Shown: positions 8,538 through 17,816 of the stretch, one piece after another | Position numbering within the stretch: the first letter of the stretch is position 1 | How the letters are laid out: each line of letters opens with the position of its first letter | Source of the DNA: Liquorilactobacillus aquaticus DSM 21051 | GTDB lineage: Bacteria > Bacillota > Bacilli > Lactobacillales > Lactobacillaceae | Assembly: GCF_001436755.1 (NCBI RefSeq) | Contig: NZ_AYZD01000027.1 | Location: forward strand, 43,438 to 107,437 | Reading direction: 5' to 3' | Length of the DNA: 64,000 bases | Program-made: the position numbers and the translations under genes | The notes under the pieces: model-generated | Seen by the model: the letters and a program-made list of their open reading frames with translations, nothing else | What the model was told of the DNA's origin: nothing | Database searches by the model: none

Positions 8538-9743
8538 TTATCTTTGAACTTTACTTTCATAATTTTCGTTTTCTAGTTTACCATCTGCGCCCAATTCAAC
8601 TGCTTTTTTTACCAAATTATATGTGAAAAACAGGTACGTTGCTAAGTAACAGACACTAATCTCAAAAGGATTTATATTACTTCCAAACATCATTGGACTG
8701 TATTCTAGCATGCTGGTACCAACAGAAATTGCAGCGAATAAAACAAACTTTTTATTCTTAAAAACTGAAATAACCAAGAAGATATCCAACATATATGCAT
8801 ATCGATCGTGCATACTAGGCAAAAACATCACACATGTCCAAACCGTCCAAACTAAAATAGTCAAGAACAATTCGTCATTGCCTAAATCAATTCTTTTGCC
8901 CATTAACCAAACAAGTCCTATGCCCAAAATAAAAATAGTCAACATTGAGGCAAAGCCCTTCAAAAGATCATACCTATTTCCCCCCATCATCGCCCATAAA
9001 TTCATAAAATTCATCTGCATGTTATGATATGTATTCGTTTGGGAAGTATAAATTTCAAAGGGTGCTGTAAAAGTACGCCCAAAAATAAAACCTGGGATAC
9101 ACATTACATACATCACAAATGGTATTATTAGGAAATTAAATATACTGTAGTTTTTCTTTATTAAATAGACGTATATATAAAATGGCACTATAAATATTGT
9201 TTGCAGTTTAAATGAAAAAGCCAAGCCTAAGAAAATAAAACTGGCAACAACTTTGTTTTTATGTAGAAAAAGCACCGCTAAGACTGCAAATGTTACGAAT
9301 ATCGAATCACATTGTCCCCAAAAAGATGAATTCCATATCACAGTTGGAAGCATCAATACTGCGGAATACGTAAAAGTAAATAATTTTAAAGACCTTTTTT
9401 GTTTTATCTCGAGTACCAGCAACCCACTTGAAATTGCCAAAGCAAAATCAAAGAAAATAGAAATCCATTTATACATATAAAGCGGTTTGAATGGTAAATA
9501 AGTCATAAACGCAATTATTGTCTGATAGGGAATATTGTAATCGCCAACTTGTTTTCCCAGCGAAAGCAGGCCTTCCTGTTTAATTTCTCTAAACCATGGC
9601 AGCAGAAACCATGACGCATCTCCTGAAACAAAGTTAATGCCAGATAGTCTAATTATTATGGCTAATACAGTTACGACTACTCCTAACAAGAAAATCTTTT
9701 TACTATCTATAAATCTAATTATTTTTTTCTCAATGTTTGTCAT
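8538..9743 (-). CDS. polytopic membrane glycosyltransferase, Gpi18-like (COG5542 type)
   Basis: A 401-residue membrane protein with about nine to ten hydrophobic segments. The conserved pattern SGDASWFLLPWF near the N-terminus, NSSFWGQCDSIFVTFAVLAV in the middle and FSFKLQTIFIVPFYIY fit the mannosyltransferase-related Gpi18 group, GT-C enzymes that use a polyprenyl-phosphate sugar donor. The acidic WGQCDS motif is typical of that group. It is monocistronic with its own terminator. Likely acts on a cell-envelope polymer or glycolipid; substrate cannot be read from sequence. Confidence 0.75.
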   Translation of the reverse strand: MTNIEKKIIRFIDSKKIFLLGVVVTVLAIIIRLSGINFVSGDASWFLLPWFREIKQEGLLSLGKQVGDYNIPYQTIIAFMTYLPFKPLYMYKWISIFFDFALAISSGLLVLEIKQKRSLKLFTFTYSAVLMLPTVIWNSSFWGQCDSIFVTFAVLAVLFLHKNKVVASFIFLGLAFSFKLQTIFIVPFYIYVYLIKKNYSIFNFLIIPFVMYVMCIPGFIFGRTFTAPFEIYTSQTNTYHNMQMNFMNLWAMMGGNRYDLLKGFASMLTIFILGIGLVWLMGKRIDLGNDELFLTILVWTVWTCVMFLPSMHDRYAYMLDIFLVISVFKNKKFVLFAAISVGTSMLEYSPMMFGSNINPFEISVCYLATYLFFTYNLVKKAVELGADGKLENENYESKVQR

Positions 9744-10271
9744 GTCTACCCCTAATTATTTTCAATATTTCTTTCAAACATGTTAAAATCTTGTATCTGT
9801 CAAAAACGAAAAAATAACACCAACACTCTATCCCCTAATTTCTTTTGAATATTCCTCCCTTCAAAATCATTATCAGAAATCTTCCTAAAAAAATAATTAT
9901 ATCACTTACAAAGCGTGTTGCTCACCTGCTTGATCAATAACCTCAATCAGAGCAGCTAATTTGTTCCGCGAGCCACTGTGATCCTTCTTCAAGAAATGGT
10001 AAACTTGGGAGTTTCATTCGTACCTAAAGCTTTCTAAAAAGCCCTCATTCATACTAACTATTGTACTTTGCAAATAATGATTTTCATGAATAATCACTTT
10101 AAATTATCCCTAAAAATATTATTACAGTATTCTTTCTCCAAATCAACCTCCAAAAATCATAGTCATATCTTATGTTAGTTTATATAAACCTACCCATTCC
10201 GCTTTCATAGCACTCCTGTGCCTGTTAGTCTTTTAATCCTAAACTGTTCAAAGTTTGGAGTTGCACATATC
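9744..10271. other. intergenic stretch without a supported gene
   Basis: AT-rich. On the minus strand, about 9910-10010 reads as an unassigned open fragment (FLKKDHSGSRNKLAALIEVI and a few more residues) with no start or ribosome binding site; probably a decayed gene end. Nothing else identified. Confidence 0.4.
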
Positions 10272-10320
10272 AAAAAGCACCTTCAAAAACTAAGCTTAAG
10301 CTTCTAATCTTGAAAGATGC
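10272..10320 (-). terminator. terminator of the EAL gene
   Basis: Stem GCACCTTCAA (10277-10286) with TTGAAAGATGC (10310-10320), one bulge; the loop contains the palindrome AAGCTTAAGCTT. T run on the minus strand (A run 10272-10276). Confidence 0.7.
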
Positions 10321-10353
10321 CTTGGCATATCATATTTTCAATTACGCACATTA

Positions 10354-11028
10354 TTATTTTGGATTGCAGGATTTTTCAAAAAGATGAGGTTTTTCATAAT
10401 AAAATCCTTGTCGCAAAGGAATATCAAGCGCATTCAAAAATTCATCGTCAGCAGCGGTCTCTACACCCTCAACAATTAACCGCAATCCGAATTTTTGTGC
10501 TATTCTGCGCCAAAAAATCAGCTTTTCTGGAATTTCTAACGCGCGTTTTTCACTTCGCAAATTTTGCATTGGAAACTTCACTTCTGCCGCGAAGGGCAAA
10601 AGCCATTTTATTTTATCATATGTATTTTCTTTCGTACTAACATCATCAATACTCAATTCTATACCGCTTTTAAGATAACATTCCAAAAATTTTTTAACTT
10701 GAGATTTCCTAACAACCGTTTTCCCACACTCTTCGGTAAGCTCAACAACTAACGTGATCGGATAGATTTGTTTCTGTGTTTCAATTAATTTTTTTGCCAT
10801 AATTTCATTAACAAATTGGCTTTTGTTAAGATTAAACGATAGTGAGTCAACTTTGAACATTAATTCAGTCCCTATCTCTTTCAACAAATTTATTTGATCA
10901 GAAATTGGAATAGAGGCAAAGTCTTGAGGTACTTGCCAGCCTTTGGCATATTTACGAATCAACATTTCATAACCAATTAAAGCACCTGTAAACACATTTA
11001 TCTGTGGTTGAACATAAAAACGATACAT
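10354..11028 (-). CDS. EAL-domain protein (c-di-GMP phosphodiesterase family)
   Basis: 224 residues, essentially one EAL domain with no sensor domain. The start is the ATG at 11028, which follows GAGGAGG by 8 bp; an in-frame ATG 17 codons earlier has no ribosome binding site. Family hydrolyses cyclic di-GMP to pGpG. Visible landmarks: QPQIN...GYEMLIR (the EAL motif reads E-M-L), SFNLNKSQF, ELTEE, IDDVST in place of the usual DDFG, EVKF and IVEGVETAADD. Most metal and catalytic carboxylates are present, but the motif changes leave activity uncertain; it could be a weak enzyme or a c-di-GMP binder. No GGDEF gene is nearby. Confidence 0.82.
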   Translation of the reverse strand: MYRFYVQPQINVFTGALIGYEMLIRKYAKGWQVPQDFASIPISDQINLLKEIGTELMFKVDSLSFNLNKSQFVNEIMAKKLIETQKQIYPITLVVELTEECGKTVVRKSQVKKFLECYLKSGIELSIDDVSTKENTYDKIKWLLPFAAEVKFPMQNLRSEKRALEIPEKLIFWRRIAQKFGLRLIVEGVETAADDEFLNALDIPLRQGFYYEKPHLFEKSCNPK

Positions 11029-11164
11029 TGTGCAGACCTCCTCAATACAAAACATTCTTCTAGTATTATTGTCACACATTAATTACTTTCAATTTTTTAA
11101 TTTGATTGCTAAGATATACGCAAATAATAACCTATATTCCACATAATACAAGGAGAGACTTCTT

Positions 11165-12547
11165 ATGAAAGTAATCATCATCGGATGTACTCATGCCGGT
11201 TTAACCGCAGCAAAGGAAATCCTGCTTAATCATCCTGAAACAGAGCTTACGATCTATGAAAGAAATAATAATTTTTCATTTTCTTCTGATGGTATTTTTT
11301 TATACTTAAAAGACCAGATCAAAAACTTAGAGAGAATTTTCATTTCCTCCCCAGCAGAAATCCGCCAACTAGGGGCCAAGGTTAGAAGCATGCATACAGT
11401 TCTAAATGTAAATACTGAAAAAAAGCAGCTTTGTGCAGCTAATATGCAAACAGGAACTATTATCACTGATAACTATGACAAATTGATCATTGCAACAGGT
11501 GCCAATCCACGTCTGCCCGTCATCACAGGTATTGATAATCATCGTGTTTTGTTATGTAAAAGTTATCTCCAAGCCAAAAAAATTTATAAAATGGCACAGT
11601 CGAGTAAAAAAATTGCAATTATTGGAGCGGGTTACGCTGGTGTAGAGCTCGCAGAAAGCTTTGCTCAAAGGGGGTATGAAGTTGATCTTTTTCAGTCAAA
11701 AAATCAGGTATTAGATAATTACTTTGACATTCCGACCTCAGAATTTATAGTTGACCTGTTAAAAAAACATAATGTAAATGTTCATTTGAATACAAATGTA
11801 ATAGCCTTCACAGATGCAACTGACTCAACGATTATGCTTTCAACATCAACTGCAGACAGTTTTTTAGAAGACATGGCAATTGTATGTACCGGCTTTATAC
11901 CTAACACCAAACTCTTTTCTAAACAACTAAAAATGGAAAGGCATGGTGCCCTATTACTCAATAATTACCTGCAGACTTCGGATCCTGATATTTATGCAGC
12001 TGGTGATTGTGCTGTTGTTCATTTTAATCCAACTAATAAATCGATTTATGCTCCACTTGGAACGAATGCTGTTCGACAAGGATTCTTGGTCTCTAAAAAC
12101 ATCTATGGCAATTTTTATCCATATATGGGAACACAAGCCACCTCAGCATTAAAATTATTTGGACACAACTTTGCAATGACTGGTTTGACCTTAGCCAATG
12201 CCAGACAAAATGGCTTAAATGCTCATAGCACAGTTTATACAGGTAATTGGCGACCAGAATATATGCCAAATTCTGAGATAGTAACTCTAACTTTAGTTTA
12301 TAATCGTGATAATCGTAAAATACTTGGTTTGCAGTTTAATAGCAAAAAAGATCTTACTCAATCAGTTAATACTGTCTCACTTGCAATTCAAAATGGTAAT
12401 ACCATCGACGATCTTTCGATGACAGATATGTTTTTTCAACCTAACTTTAATAAGCCTTTTAACTATCTTAATCTCACAGCACAAGCAGCTGTTAGATATG
12501 AACAAAAGGCAGGCTTTGACAATCCCCGCTTTACAACTTCGTATTAA
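11165..12547 (+). CDS. NADH oxidase / CoA-disulfide reductase family flavoprotein, lacking the redox cysteine
   Basis: 460 residues, full length for lactic acid bacterial NADH oxidases. N-terminal FAD motif IIIGCTHAG, NADH motif IAIIGAGYAGVELAES near residues 148-163, second FAD motif DIYAAGDCA near 278, and the C-terminal dimerisation domain. In the family Cys42 (SCG) forms the sulfenic acid that lets oxygen or peroxide be reduced to water. Here positions 41-43 read S-D-G, so Asp replaces Cys. It may make hydrogen peroxide, reduce another acceptor, or have lost activity. Strong AAGGAGA precedes the ATG. Monocistronic. Confidence 0.85.
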   Translation: MKVIIIGCTHAGLTAAKEILLNHPETELTIYERNNNFSFSSDGIFLYLKDQIKNLERIFISSPAEIRQLGAKVRSMHTVLNVNTEKKQLCAANMQTGTIITDNYDKLIIATGANPRLPVITGIDNHRVLLCKSYLQAKKIYKMAQSSKKIAIIGAGYAGVELAESFAQRGYEVDLFQSKNQVLDNYFDIPTSEFIVDLLKKHNVNVHLNTNVIAFTDATDSTIMLSTSTADSFLEDMAIVCTGFIPNTKLFSKQLKMERHGALLLNNYLQTSDPDIYAAGDCAVVHFNPTNKSIYAPLGTNAVRQGFLVSKNIYGNFYPYMGTQATSALKLFGHNFAMTGLTLANARQNGLNAHSTVYTGNWRPEYMPNSEIVTLTLVYNRDNRKILGLQFNSKKDLTQSVNTVSLAIQNGNTIDDLSMTDMFFQPNFNKPFNYLNLTAQAAVRYEQKAGFDNPRFTTSY

Positions 12548-12853
12548 TTCTAAAAAAGTCAATTGTTTTCTAAAACTAGCGTCAGTATTAAATAAATGCG
12601 TAAGAAAACAGCCGTTTTGCAATTGTAATAGTTTAATCTGTCTTTAAAGAAATTCTTGCTATTAATATTAAAATGCACAGGTGCTGACCTTAACTCTGCA
12701 ATATTAAATATCTTCAACCTTATTTTAAGATTTCAAAGAATCTTTAATGTACAATGATTTTTTTAAATATGTTATGTTTAGGTCGAGTTTATCGTCTCCT
12801 CTTATGATTTGTTTTGTTGTCTTACTTTTTTTAAAACTGAAAAGAGGCATATC
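12548..12853. other. intergenic stretch, nothing recognised
   Basis: AT-rich spacer between two plus-strand genes; no convincing terminator, RNA or ORF seen. The CHAD gene could also be read from an ATG at 12809, but that start has no ribosome binding site. Confidence 0.4.
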
Positions 12854-13639
12854 ATGATATCAATAGCGACCATCTTGCAGCGCCAATATAGTTTGATTCA
12901 AACGGAACTTGTTCGCTACCTCAACAATCCATACGATGCTGAACGCACTCATGACCTACGTGTTTCTATTCGAACACTTCGGGGGTTATTCAAATTTTTG
13001 AAACGTAAACTACCGCAAACTGTTTTTTTAGATGTTAATAAAAATCTCGGCAATGCGGCCAAAACATTTAATCTATTGCGTGAGCTTGATGTTTTGATTG
13101 CTAAATCAAGCGCGTTTGCTTACGCTCATCCTGAAGAAAATACTAATTATCGTCATTTTTTTCAGGAGTTTCATAAAAAACGCGATGCGGAAATGAAAAA
13201 AACTCTAGCAGACAAAGTTCAGAAGGACCTTGACAAGTCTTTTACCCACGTTAAAGATCAATTAAATGTTTTAGAGTTCTCCAAAACAACAAATTGGTCC
13301 AAGTATATTTCGCAGGAACTGAAGCGACGGGAGAATAAATTACTTGCGCAATACAACCAACTTGATCTTAAAGACTATACTCGTGTCCATCAAACCCGCA
13401 AAAAAGCTAAAACCTTACGTTATTCAGCAACCTATTTTTCAGCATTTGCTCCTAAGAAAAGTAAAAAAATTCGTAAAAAGGCCAAAGAAATTCAAAATGT
13501 TTGCGGTGAAATAACTGATGCACATATAAACTATGGCTTTTTATATGATTTTGCAACTCAAACAAAGGATGAAAATGATAAAAAATTACTATTAACAATT
13601 GCTCAGGCCCAACGTAAACTGTACACTTCAGATAAATAA
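12854..13639 (+). CDS. CHAD-domain protein
   Basis: 261 residues. The start at 12854 is chosen because AAGAGG precedes it by 7 bp; an in-frame ATG at 12809 lacks a site. CHAD domains are helical, rich in conserved His and Lys/Arg and bind polyphosphate. Here the two signature repeats are visible: HDLRVSIRTLRGLFKFLK near residue 36 and HQTRKKAKTLRYSATYF near 183. No CYTH (triphosphate tunnel) domain is fused or adjacent. Very basic and cytoplasmic. Polyphosphate binding is family knowledge, not shown here. Confidence 0.85.
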   Translation: MISIATILQRQYSLIQTELVRYLNNPYDAERTHDLRVSIRTLRGLFKFLKRKLPQTVFLDVNKNLGNAAKTFNLLRELDVLIAKSSAFAYAHPEENTNYRHFFQEFHKKRDAEMKKTLADKVQKDLDKSFTHVKDQLNVLEFSKTTNWSKYISQELKRRENKLLAQYNQLDLKDYTRVHQTRKKAKTLRYSATYFSAFAPKKSKKIRKKAKEIQNVCGEITDAHINYGFLYDFATQTKDENDKKLLLTIAQAQRKLYTSDK

Positions 13640-13795
13640 AATGACTAACGTCTTACACAGAAAACTAACTTGCTCCATGCATGTAAGAGCAAATATTTTT
13701 GCAAGAGCTGCTAGCATTAAGTCTTTAAAATGCCTATTTTAGTTCAACAGCCTCAGTTCATTTTAGATTCCAACAAAAAAATAGTGCGTTAAAAA
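13640..13795. other. spacer between convergent genes
   Basis: Contains only short imperfect repeats around 13660-13700; no gene. The strong hairpin at 13800-13831 follows. Confidence 0.4.
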
Positions 13796-13880
13796 AGGTG
13801 GCTGGATCAAAATAAAAATTTTGACCCAGCCCCTTGTCTTGACCTAGTATTATACGAATTAACGTATTTCAATAGCCAAT
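13796..13880 (-). repeat. terminator hairpin plus dispersed-repeat tail (family 2, copy 2)
   Basis: Hairpin GGCTGGATCAAAAT/ATTTTGACCCAGCC (13800-13831), with a T run on the minus strand, terminates the UPF0303 operon. The tail 13848-13880 (minus strand: TTGGCTATTGAAATACGTTA...) matches the tails at 41001-41033 and 29811-29840 and looks like a gene end reading AIEIR-stop. Confidence 0.7.
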
Positions 13881-13942
13881 CTTTGAACGATCATGAAAAA
13901 TTGCTTGGTTCGTTTCCACAACATCAATCCCAAAAATAAAAT

Positions 13943-14404
13943 TTAAAAACTCGTCTTTTTCTGTGATTGTTCCAATACTTTTTCAAGTGCCGTTACTAAA
14001 AGCAAGTGATCCTCTTCATGATCCAATCCTGAGACTGCGAAAACTCCACGCAATGTATTATTTACATATAACGGAAAGCCTCCACCACAAATTGCATACT
14101 CATCACTGTCCTTCCATTGACTAAAAGGTGTTTCTTGACTGTGAAAAAAAGTATATAACGAACTATGCTCAGACTCCAACACCGTATGAACTTTACGTGT
14201 CAACCATCCGCTGCTTGTTCGCCCTGTAGTACGGTAATCTAAAATTGTCACATCATCAAACACAACTCGCACAGCAACCGGTTTTAAATTTTTGAGAGCT
14301 ATAACATCTTCAACAGCTCGCGCAAATGCCAATGCTTCAGCATTTTTAAAAGATAAAAATCTTAGTTGTTGTTCTTGTCTTATCAAAATCTCGTTATTTA
14401 GCAA
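13943..14404 (-). CDS. UPF0303 / haem-degrading-domain family protein
   Basis: 153 residues, one UPF0303 domain. Signature segments are YAICGGGFPLYVNNTLRGVF and AVSGLDHEEDHLLL near the C-terminus. The start is a TTG at 14404, just past the stop of the PTS EIIC gene; AAGGAGTG lies upstream inside that gene's end. Third gene of the Gfo/Idh - EIIC - UPF0303 operon. In many Firmicutes UPF0303 genes sit in sugar operons; a role in sugar metabolism is more likely here than haem degradation, but function is unproven. Confidence 0.78.
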   Translation of the reverse strand: MLNNEILIRQEQQLRFLSFKNAEALAFARAVEDVIALKNLKPVAVRVVFDDVTILDYRTTGRTSSGWLTRKVHTVLESEHSSLYTFFHSQETPFSQWKDSDEYAICGGGFPLYVNNTLRGVFAVSGLDHEEDHLLLVTALEKVLEQSQKKTSF

Positions 14405-14405
14405 T

Positions 14406-15731
14406 TTATATGCTCACTCCTTCAGCCTTACTCTTTTTTTTACCTTCTTCATTTTCTTTCTCTGCATTCAGCGCGACACGATCAGCTGTGCGGAAGAACG
14501 GATAATAGATTAACCCAGAAAGTATAATCTGAAAAACATTCAAGAGCGCTCCCCGCCAACCACTTATTAAAAATCCAGCAATAATCGGCGGCGTGGTCCA
14601 TGGTATATTAACACCGTTTGTCAGCGGAACTATTCCCCATGCCATCGCACCATATGCAACAAGAGCCATGACTAATGGTGTTAGAATAAATGGGACTATC
14701 ATAACAGGGTTTAAAACAATCGGCATACCGAAGATGATCGGTTCATTGATAGTAAAAATTTCAGGGAAAATACCTAGCTTCCCAATCGTCTTCAATTGAT
14801 TGGACTTTGCTGCAAATAACAACAATAAAATAAGTCCAAAAGTTGCTCCCGAACCACCAATTTTAACAAAATTGCTATAAAATTGATAATTAACAATATT
14901 TGGAATTGTTACGCCTTTGGCTACTGCAGCGGCATTTTGTGCGGTTAAAGTCATCCAAATCGGCAACATCACAGAACCTACCACGTTAGCTCCATGAATT
15001 CCAAAGGACCACAGGACCCCTTCTATTAATAAAACCAGTAGTGTTCCAGGCAATGAGGCCCCAATAGCTGTCAAAGGAGCTTGCAGGTAACCAAAAATAA
15101 AGTTCTGGGCGCTTCCAAAACTAGTTACGGAAAATCCCATGCGAATAAAATTAAAAACAAGAATGATCACAGTAATTGGAATTAACGTTGAAAAAGAACG
15201 CGACACATTCTCGGGTACAGAATCTGGCATTTTTATTGTCCATCCCAATTTATTAATCAGACGTAGGAGCTCTACGGCTAAAATAGCTACGATGATACCG
15301 ACGAATAAGCCCGATGCACCAAGATTCGTTAACGGAACCCCTACTCCATCTGAAGCCTTTTTAAAATCAATCATTGGCGTTAGCAAAAAAAAGGCAGCTA
15401 ATGCGGAGAAAATTGCCCCTATTTTATCAAGTCGATAGCTGCGGGCTAATTCATTTGCAATTCCAATTACCACATACACAGTCATCATGTTCATTGAAAT
15501 ATCATTTGGCACCGTGAAAAATGTCTGCCAAGAAGCCCCAAAAGTATGCGCCATAAAATTTGCATATCCTGGAATAGGCAAATTTGCAAATAATGTAAAG
15601 AACGAACCTATGATCAACAGTGGCATTGCTGCCATAAAAGCATTTTTTACTGCTGAAAGATAACGATTGTTGTCCAATTTAACAGCTATTGGAGTTAAAA
15701 ATTGCTCAAGTTTTTCTAACACTTTATCCAT
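14406..15731 (-). CDS. PTS EIIC permease, lactose/cellobiose family
   Basis: 441 residues with about ten membrane segments. N-terminal FLTPIAVKLDNNRYLSAVK and the central NEPIIFGMPIVLNP motif are diagnostic of the Lac-family (cellobiose/chitobiose) EIIC, where the conserved Glu contacts the sugar. No EIIA or EIIB lies in this operon, so it must borrow them. It starts 6 bp after the oxidoreductase gene and is followed by UPF0303. Substrate likely a beta-linked disaccharide or aminosugar; not determinable. Confidence 0.85.
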   Translation of the reverse strand: MDKVLEKLEQFLTPIAVKLDNNRYLSAVKNAFMAAMPLLIIGSFFTLFANLPIPGYANFMAHTFGASWQTFFTVPNDISMNMMTVYVVIGIANELARSYRLDKIGAIFSALAAFFLLTPMIDFKKASDGVGVPLTNLGASGLFVGIIVAILAVELLRLINKLGWTIKMPDSVPENVSRSFSTLIPITVIILVFNFIRMGFSVTSFGSAQNFIFGYLQAPLTAIGASLPGTLLVLLIEGVLWSFGIHGANVVGSVMLPIWMTLTAQNAAAVAKGVTIPNIVNYQFYSNFVKIGGSGATFGLILLLLFAAKSNQLKTIGKLGIFPEIFTINEPIIFGMPIVLNPVMIVPFILTPLVMALVAYGAMAWGIVPLTNGVNIPWTTPPIIAGFLISGWRGALLNVFQIILSGLIYYPFFRTADRVALNAEKENEEGKKKSKAEGVSI

Positions 15732-15737
15732 AAGGAC

Positions 15738-16775
15738 TCACCCCTCATTCATTTCCGTGATCTGCTTAATTCCATGTTCAAGCATATGAATCTGATAAAT
15801 TGTTTCTTCATCTTTAACAGTTTTCGGTTTTCCATTAATAATAGCCTCATACACTCCAGCATAAACCCGACTATAATCACCAATTTCTGAAACAACTTTC
15901 TCTTGATGATACTGATTTTCATTGTCTATATAAGTCAGCACCCCATAATTTTCTGGCCGATCTACACCGAAATCCGTATTATCCGGCATATAGAAATGCT
16001 TCAGATCACTTTCCTGTCGATCCATACTTTTCTTTACAAAAATACCTTTTTTACCATAAACAACAAAACTTGGACGTGGAACAAGTCGAAAATAGCTTGA
16101 CTTTACTGCCACTTTTATTGGGCCATAATACATATCAATATCAAAATAATCATTCATCCGATTCTTTCCCAAAAGCTGTCGAACTTCGTAATGAACATTA
16201 TCTGGTTCCCCAAAATATGAAATGATCTGATCTAAAGTATGACATGCGTGCCCATAATAATAGCTGTGTTCAATACTGAATTGTTTTTCGTTCTCAGGTA
16301 CAGATGGACGAAAATAATCATATGTTGATTCAACTTCAAGAATATCGCCGAGCTTACCGCTTTTTATTACTTTTTTTGTCGTCAGAAAATCAGAATCATA
16401 ACGTCGATTTTGATAACATTGGATTAACAGCTTTTTTTCTTTAGCTATTTTAAATAATTCTCTGGCTTCTATTTCTGTCGTAGTAAATGGTTTCTCCACT
16501 AAAACATTCTTTCCATGTTCTAAGACCTCCTTGGCTATTGAATAATGAAACTGCGAAGGTACCGATAATACAACCAACTGTATGTCAGAATCACTGTAAA
16601 TGTCCTTAACATCGTTTGTATAATGTACTCCGCTGATTTGCTGCCACCTATTTTCTTCTTCAGGCGAATAGATTGTCTTGATGTGTATCCTATCTTTAAG
16701 TTTTAAGGCAAACGGAATATGATATCGGTTTGCACTTTTGCCATTTCCAATATATGCAATTGTCAATTTCTTCAT
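15738..16775 (-). CDS. Gfo/Idh/MocA family NAD(P)-dependent oxidoreductase
   Basis: 345 residues. N-terminal Rossmann fold begins IAYIGNGKSANRYHIPFAL; the catalytic VEKPF motif appears as LVEKPFTTTE near residue 95; the C-terminal alpha/beta domain contains the His-rich active-site segment SYYYGHACHTLDQI near 170-182. Oxidises or epimerises a sugar or sugar derivative. First gene of the operon with PTS EIIC and UPF0303, divergent from an RpiR regulator, with a cre site in the shared control region. Probably processes the imported sugar after phosphorylation and cleavage. Confidence 0.85.
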   Translation of the reverse strand: MKKLTIAYIGNGKSANRYHIPFALKLKDRIHIKTIYSPEEENRWQQISGVHYTNDVKDIYSDSDIQLVVLSVPSQFHYSIAKEVLEHGKNVLVEKPFTTTEIEARELFKIAKEKKLLIQCYQNRRYDSDFLTTKKVIKSGKLGDILEVESTYDYFRPSVPENEKQFSIEHSYYYGHACHTLDQIISYFGEPDNVHYEVRQLLGKNRMNDYFDIDMYYGPIKVAVKSSYFRLVPRPSFVVYGKKGIFVKKSMDRQESDLKHFYMPDNTDFGVDRPENYGVLTYIDNENQYHQEKVVSEIGDYSRVYAGVYEAIINGKPKTVKDEETIYQIHMLEHGIKQITEMNEG

Positions 16776-16830
16776 AAAATAAACATCTCCTCTGTTAATC
16801 TAAGGTTACTTAAACACCTCAGTAACACTT

Positions 16831-16845
16831 ATGCAAGCGCTTTAT
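16831..16845. promoter_or_regulatory. cre site (CcpA binding)
   Basis: ATGCAAGCGCTTTAT matches the consensus WTGNAANCGNWNNCW at 14 of 15 positions. It lies in the control region between the divergent oxidoreductase operon and the RpiR regulator, implying glucose repression. Confidence 0.7.
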
Positions 16846-16946
16846 TAAAAAATGGTAAAAATTATCGATAAACCCATCTTCAACTTTGAAATACTTAAAC
16901 ATTTAGTCTAAAATTAGCTATCATAATAAAGTTAAGAGGTTTTACT

Positions 16947-17816
16947 ATGCTATTTATAGACAGACTCCAACATGCAGAAAATCTATCTGATAACGAGCAG
17001 CGCATTGCTGAATATATTGAAAAAAATCTTGCATTAGTTCCAGAAATGGCAATTCAAAAATTGGCTGCAGCGACCTATACCTCACATTCAGCTATTGTAC
17101 GATTTGCCAAAAAATTAAACTATAACGGTTACAGAACTATGCGTTTTGCTATTACTGAGGCCGTTCAGCAAAAAAACGCACAACTTCATAATGTCGATGC
17201 AAATTTTCCTTTTAAACCCGCAGACAGTCCCATGGAAATTGCAAAAAACATTTCAGACTTAACTACTAATACAATCCAACGAACCTTTGCCCAGCTCAAT
17301 GAAAAGGACCTAGAGGCCGCGGCAACTTGTATACGCAAAGCACAGCGCATTTTTTTATTTGCGATTGGCGATTCTCAGATTCGCGCGCGAAGTTTTCAAA
17401 ATAAATTGATAAAAATAAATAAATTTTCAATAATCGCCGAAGAATATGCAGATGAGATATGGGCTGCAGCTAATATTGGTAAAGATGATCTAGCAATCTT
17501 CCTTTCATACACTGGAAATGGTGAAAAGCGGTGCAAAATAATGCAATTTCTCTCAAAACGCCACATCCCAACATTACTACTCACAGGAAATCCACAGAGT
17601 AAATTCATCCCTTATGTCTCTCAAAGCATTGTAATTATTCAAACAGAATATGATACTCTAAAAATCGGCACTTTTTCTTCACAAGTTAGTTTCGAATATC
17701 TGCTAAATACTTTATTTGCTGTAGTCTATTCTCAATCTTACCAACATAATGTGGCAAGATTAAAAACAAATTATGTGTCTATGATCAAGGATGGGATTTT
17801 AAAAGACAATATTTAA
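16947..17816 (+). CDS. RpiR/MurR family transcriptional regulator with SIS domain
   Basis: 289 residues. N-terminal helix-turn-helix of the RpiR type (residues 1-75; AIQKLAAATYTSHSAIVRFAKKL), then a phosphosugar-binding SIS domain (~105-250; FLFAIGDSQIRA, LAIFLSYTGNGE). Members sense sugar phosphates or amino-sugar phosphates. Divergent from the oxidoreductase-EIIC-UPF0303 operon, which it presumably controls. AAGAGG precedes the ATG by 8 bp. Confidence 0.87.
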   Translation: MLFIDRLQHAENLSDNEQRIAEYIEKNLALVPEMAIQKLAAATYTSHSAIVRFAKKLNYNGYRTMRFAITEAVQQKNAQLHNVDANFPFKPADSPMEIAKNISDLTTNTIQRTFAQLNEKDLEAAATCIRKAQRIFLFAIGDSQIRARSFQNKLIKINKFSIIAEEYADEIWAAANIGKDDLAIFLSYTGNGEKRCKIMQFLSKRHIPTLLLTGNPQSKFIPYVSQSIVIIQTEYDTLKIGTFSSQVSFEYLLNTLFAVVYSQSYQHNVARLKTNYVSMIKDGILKDNI

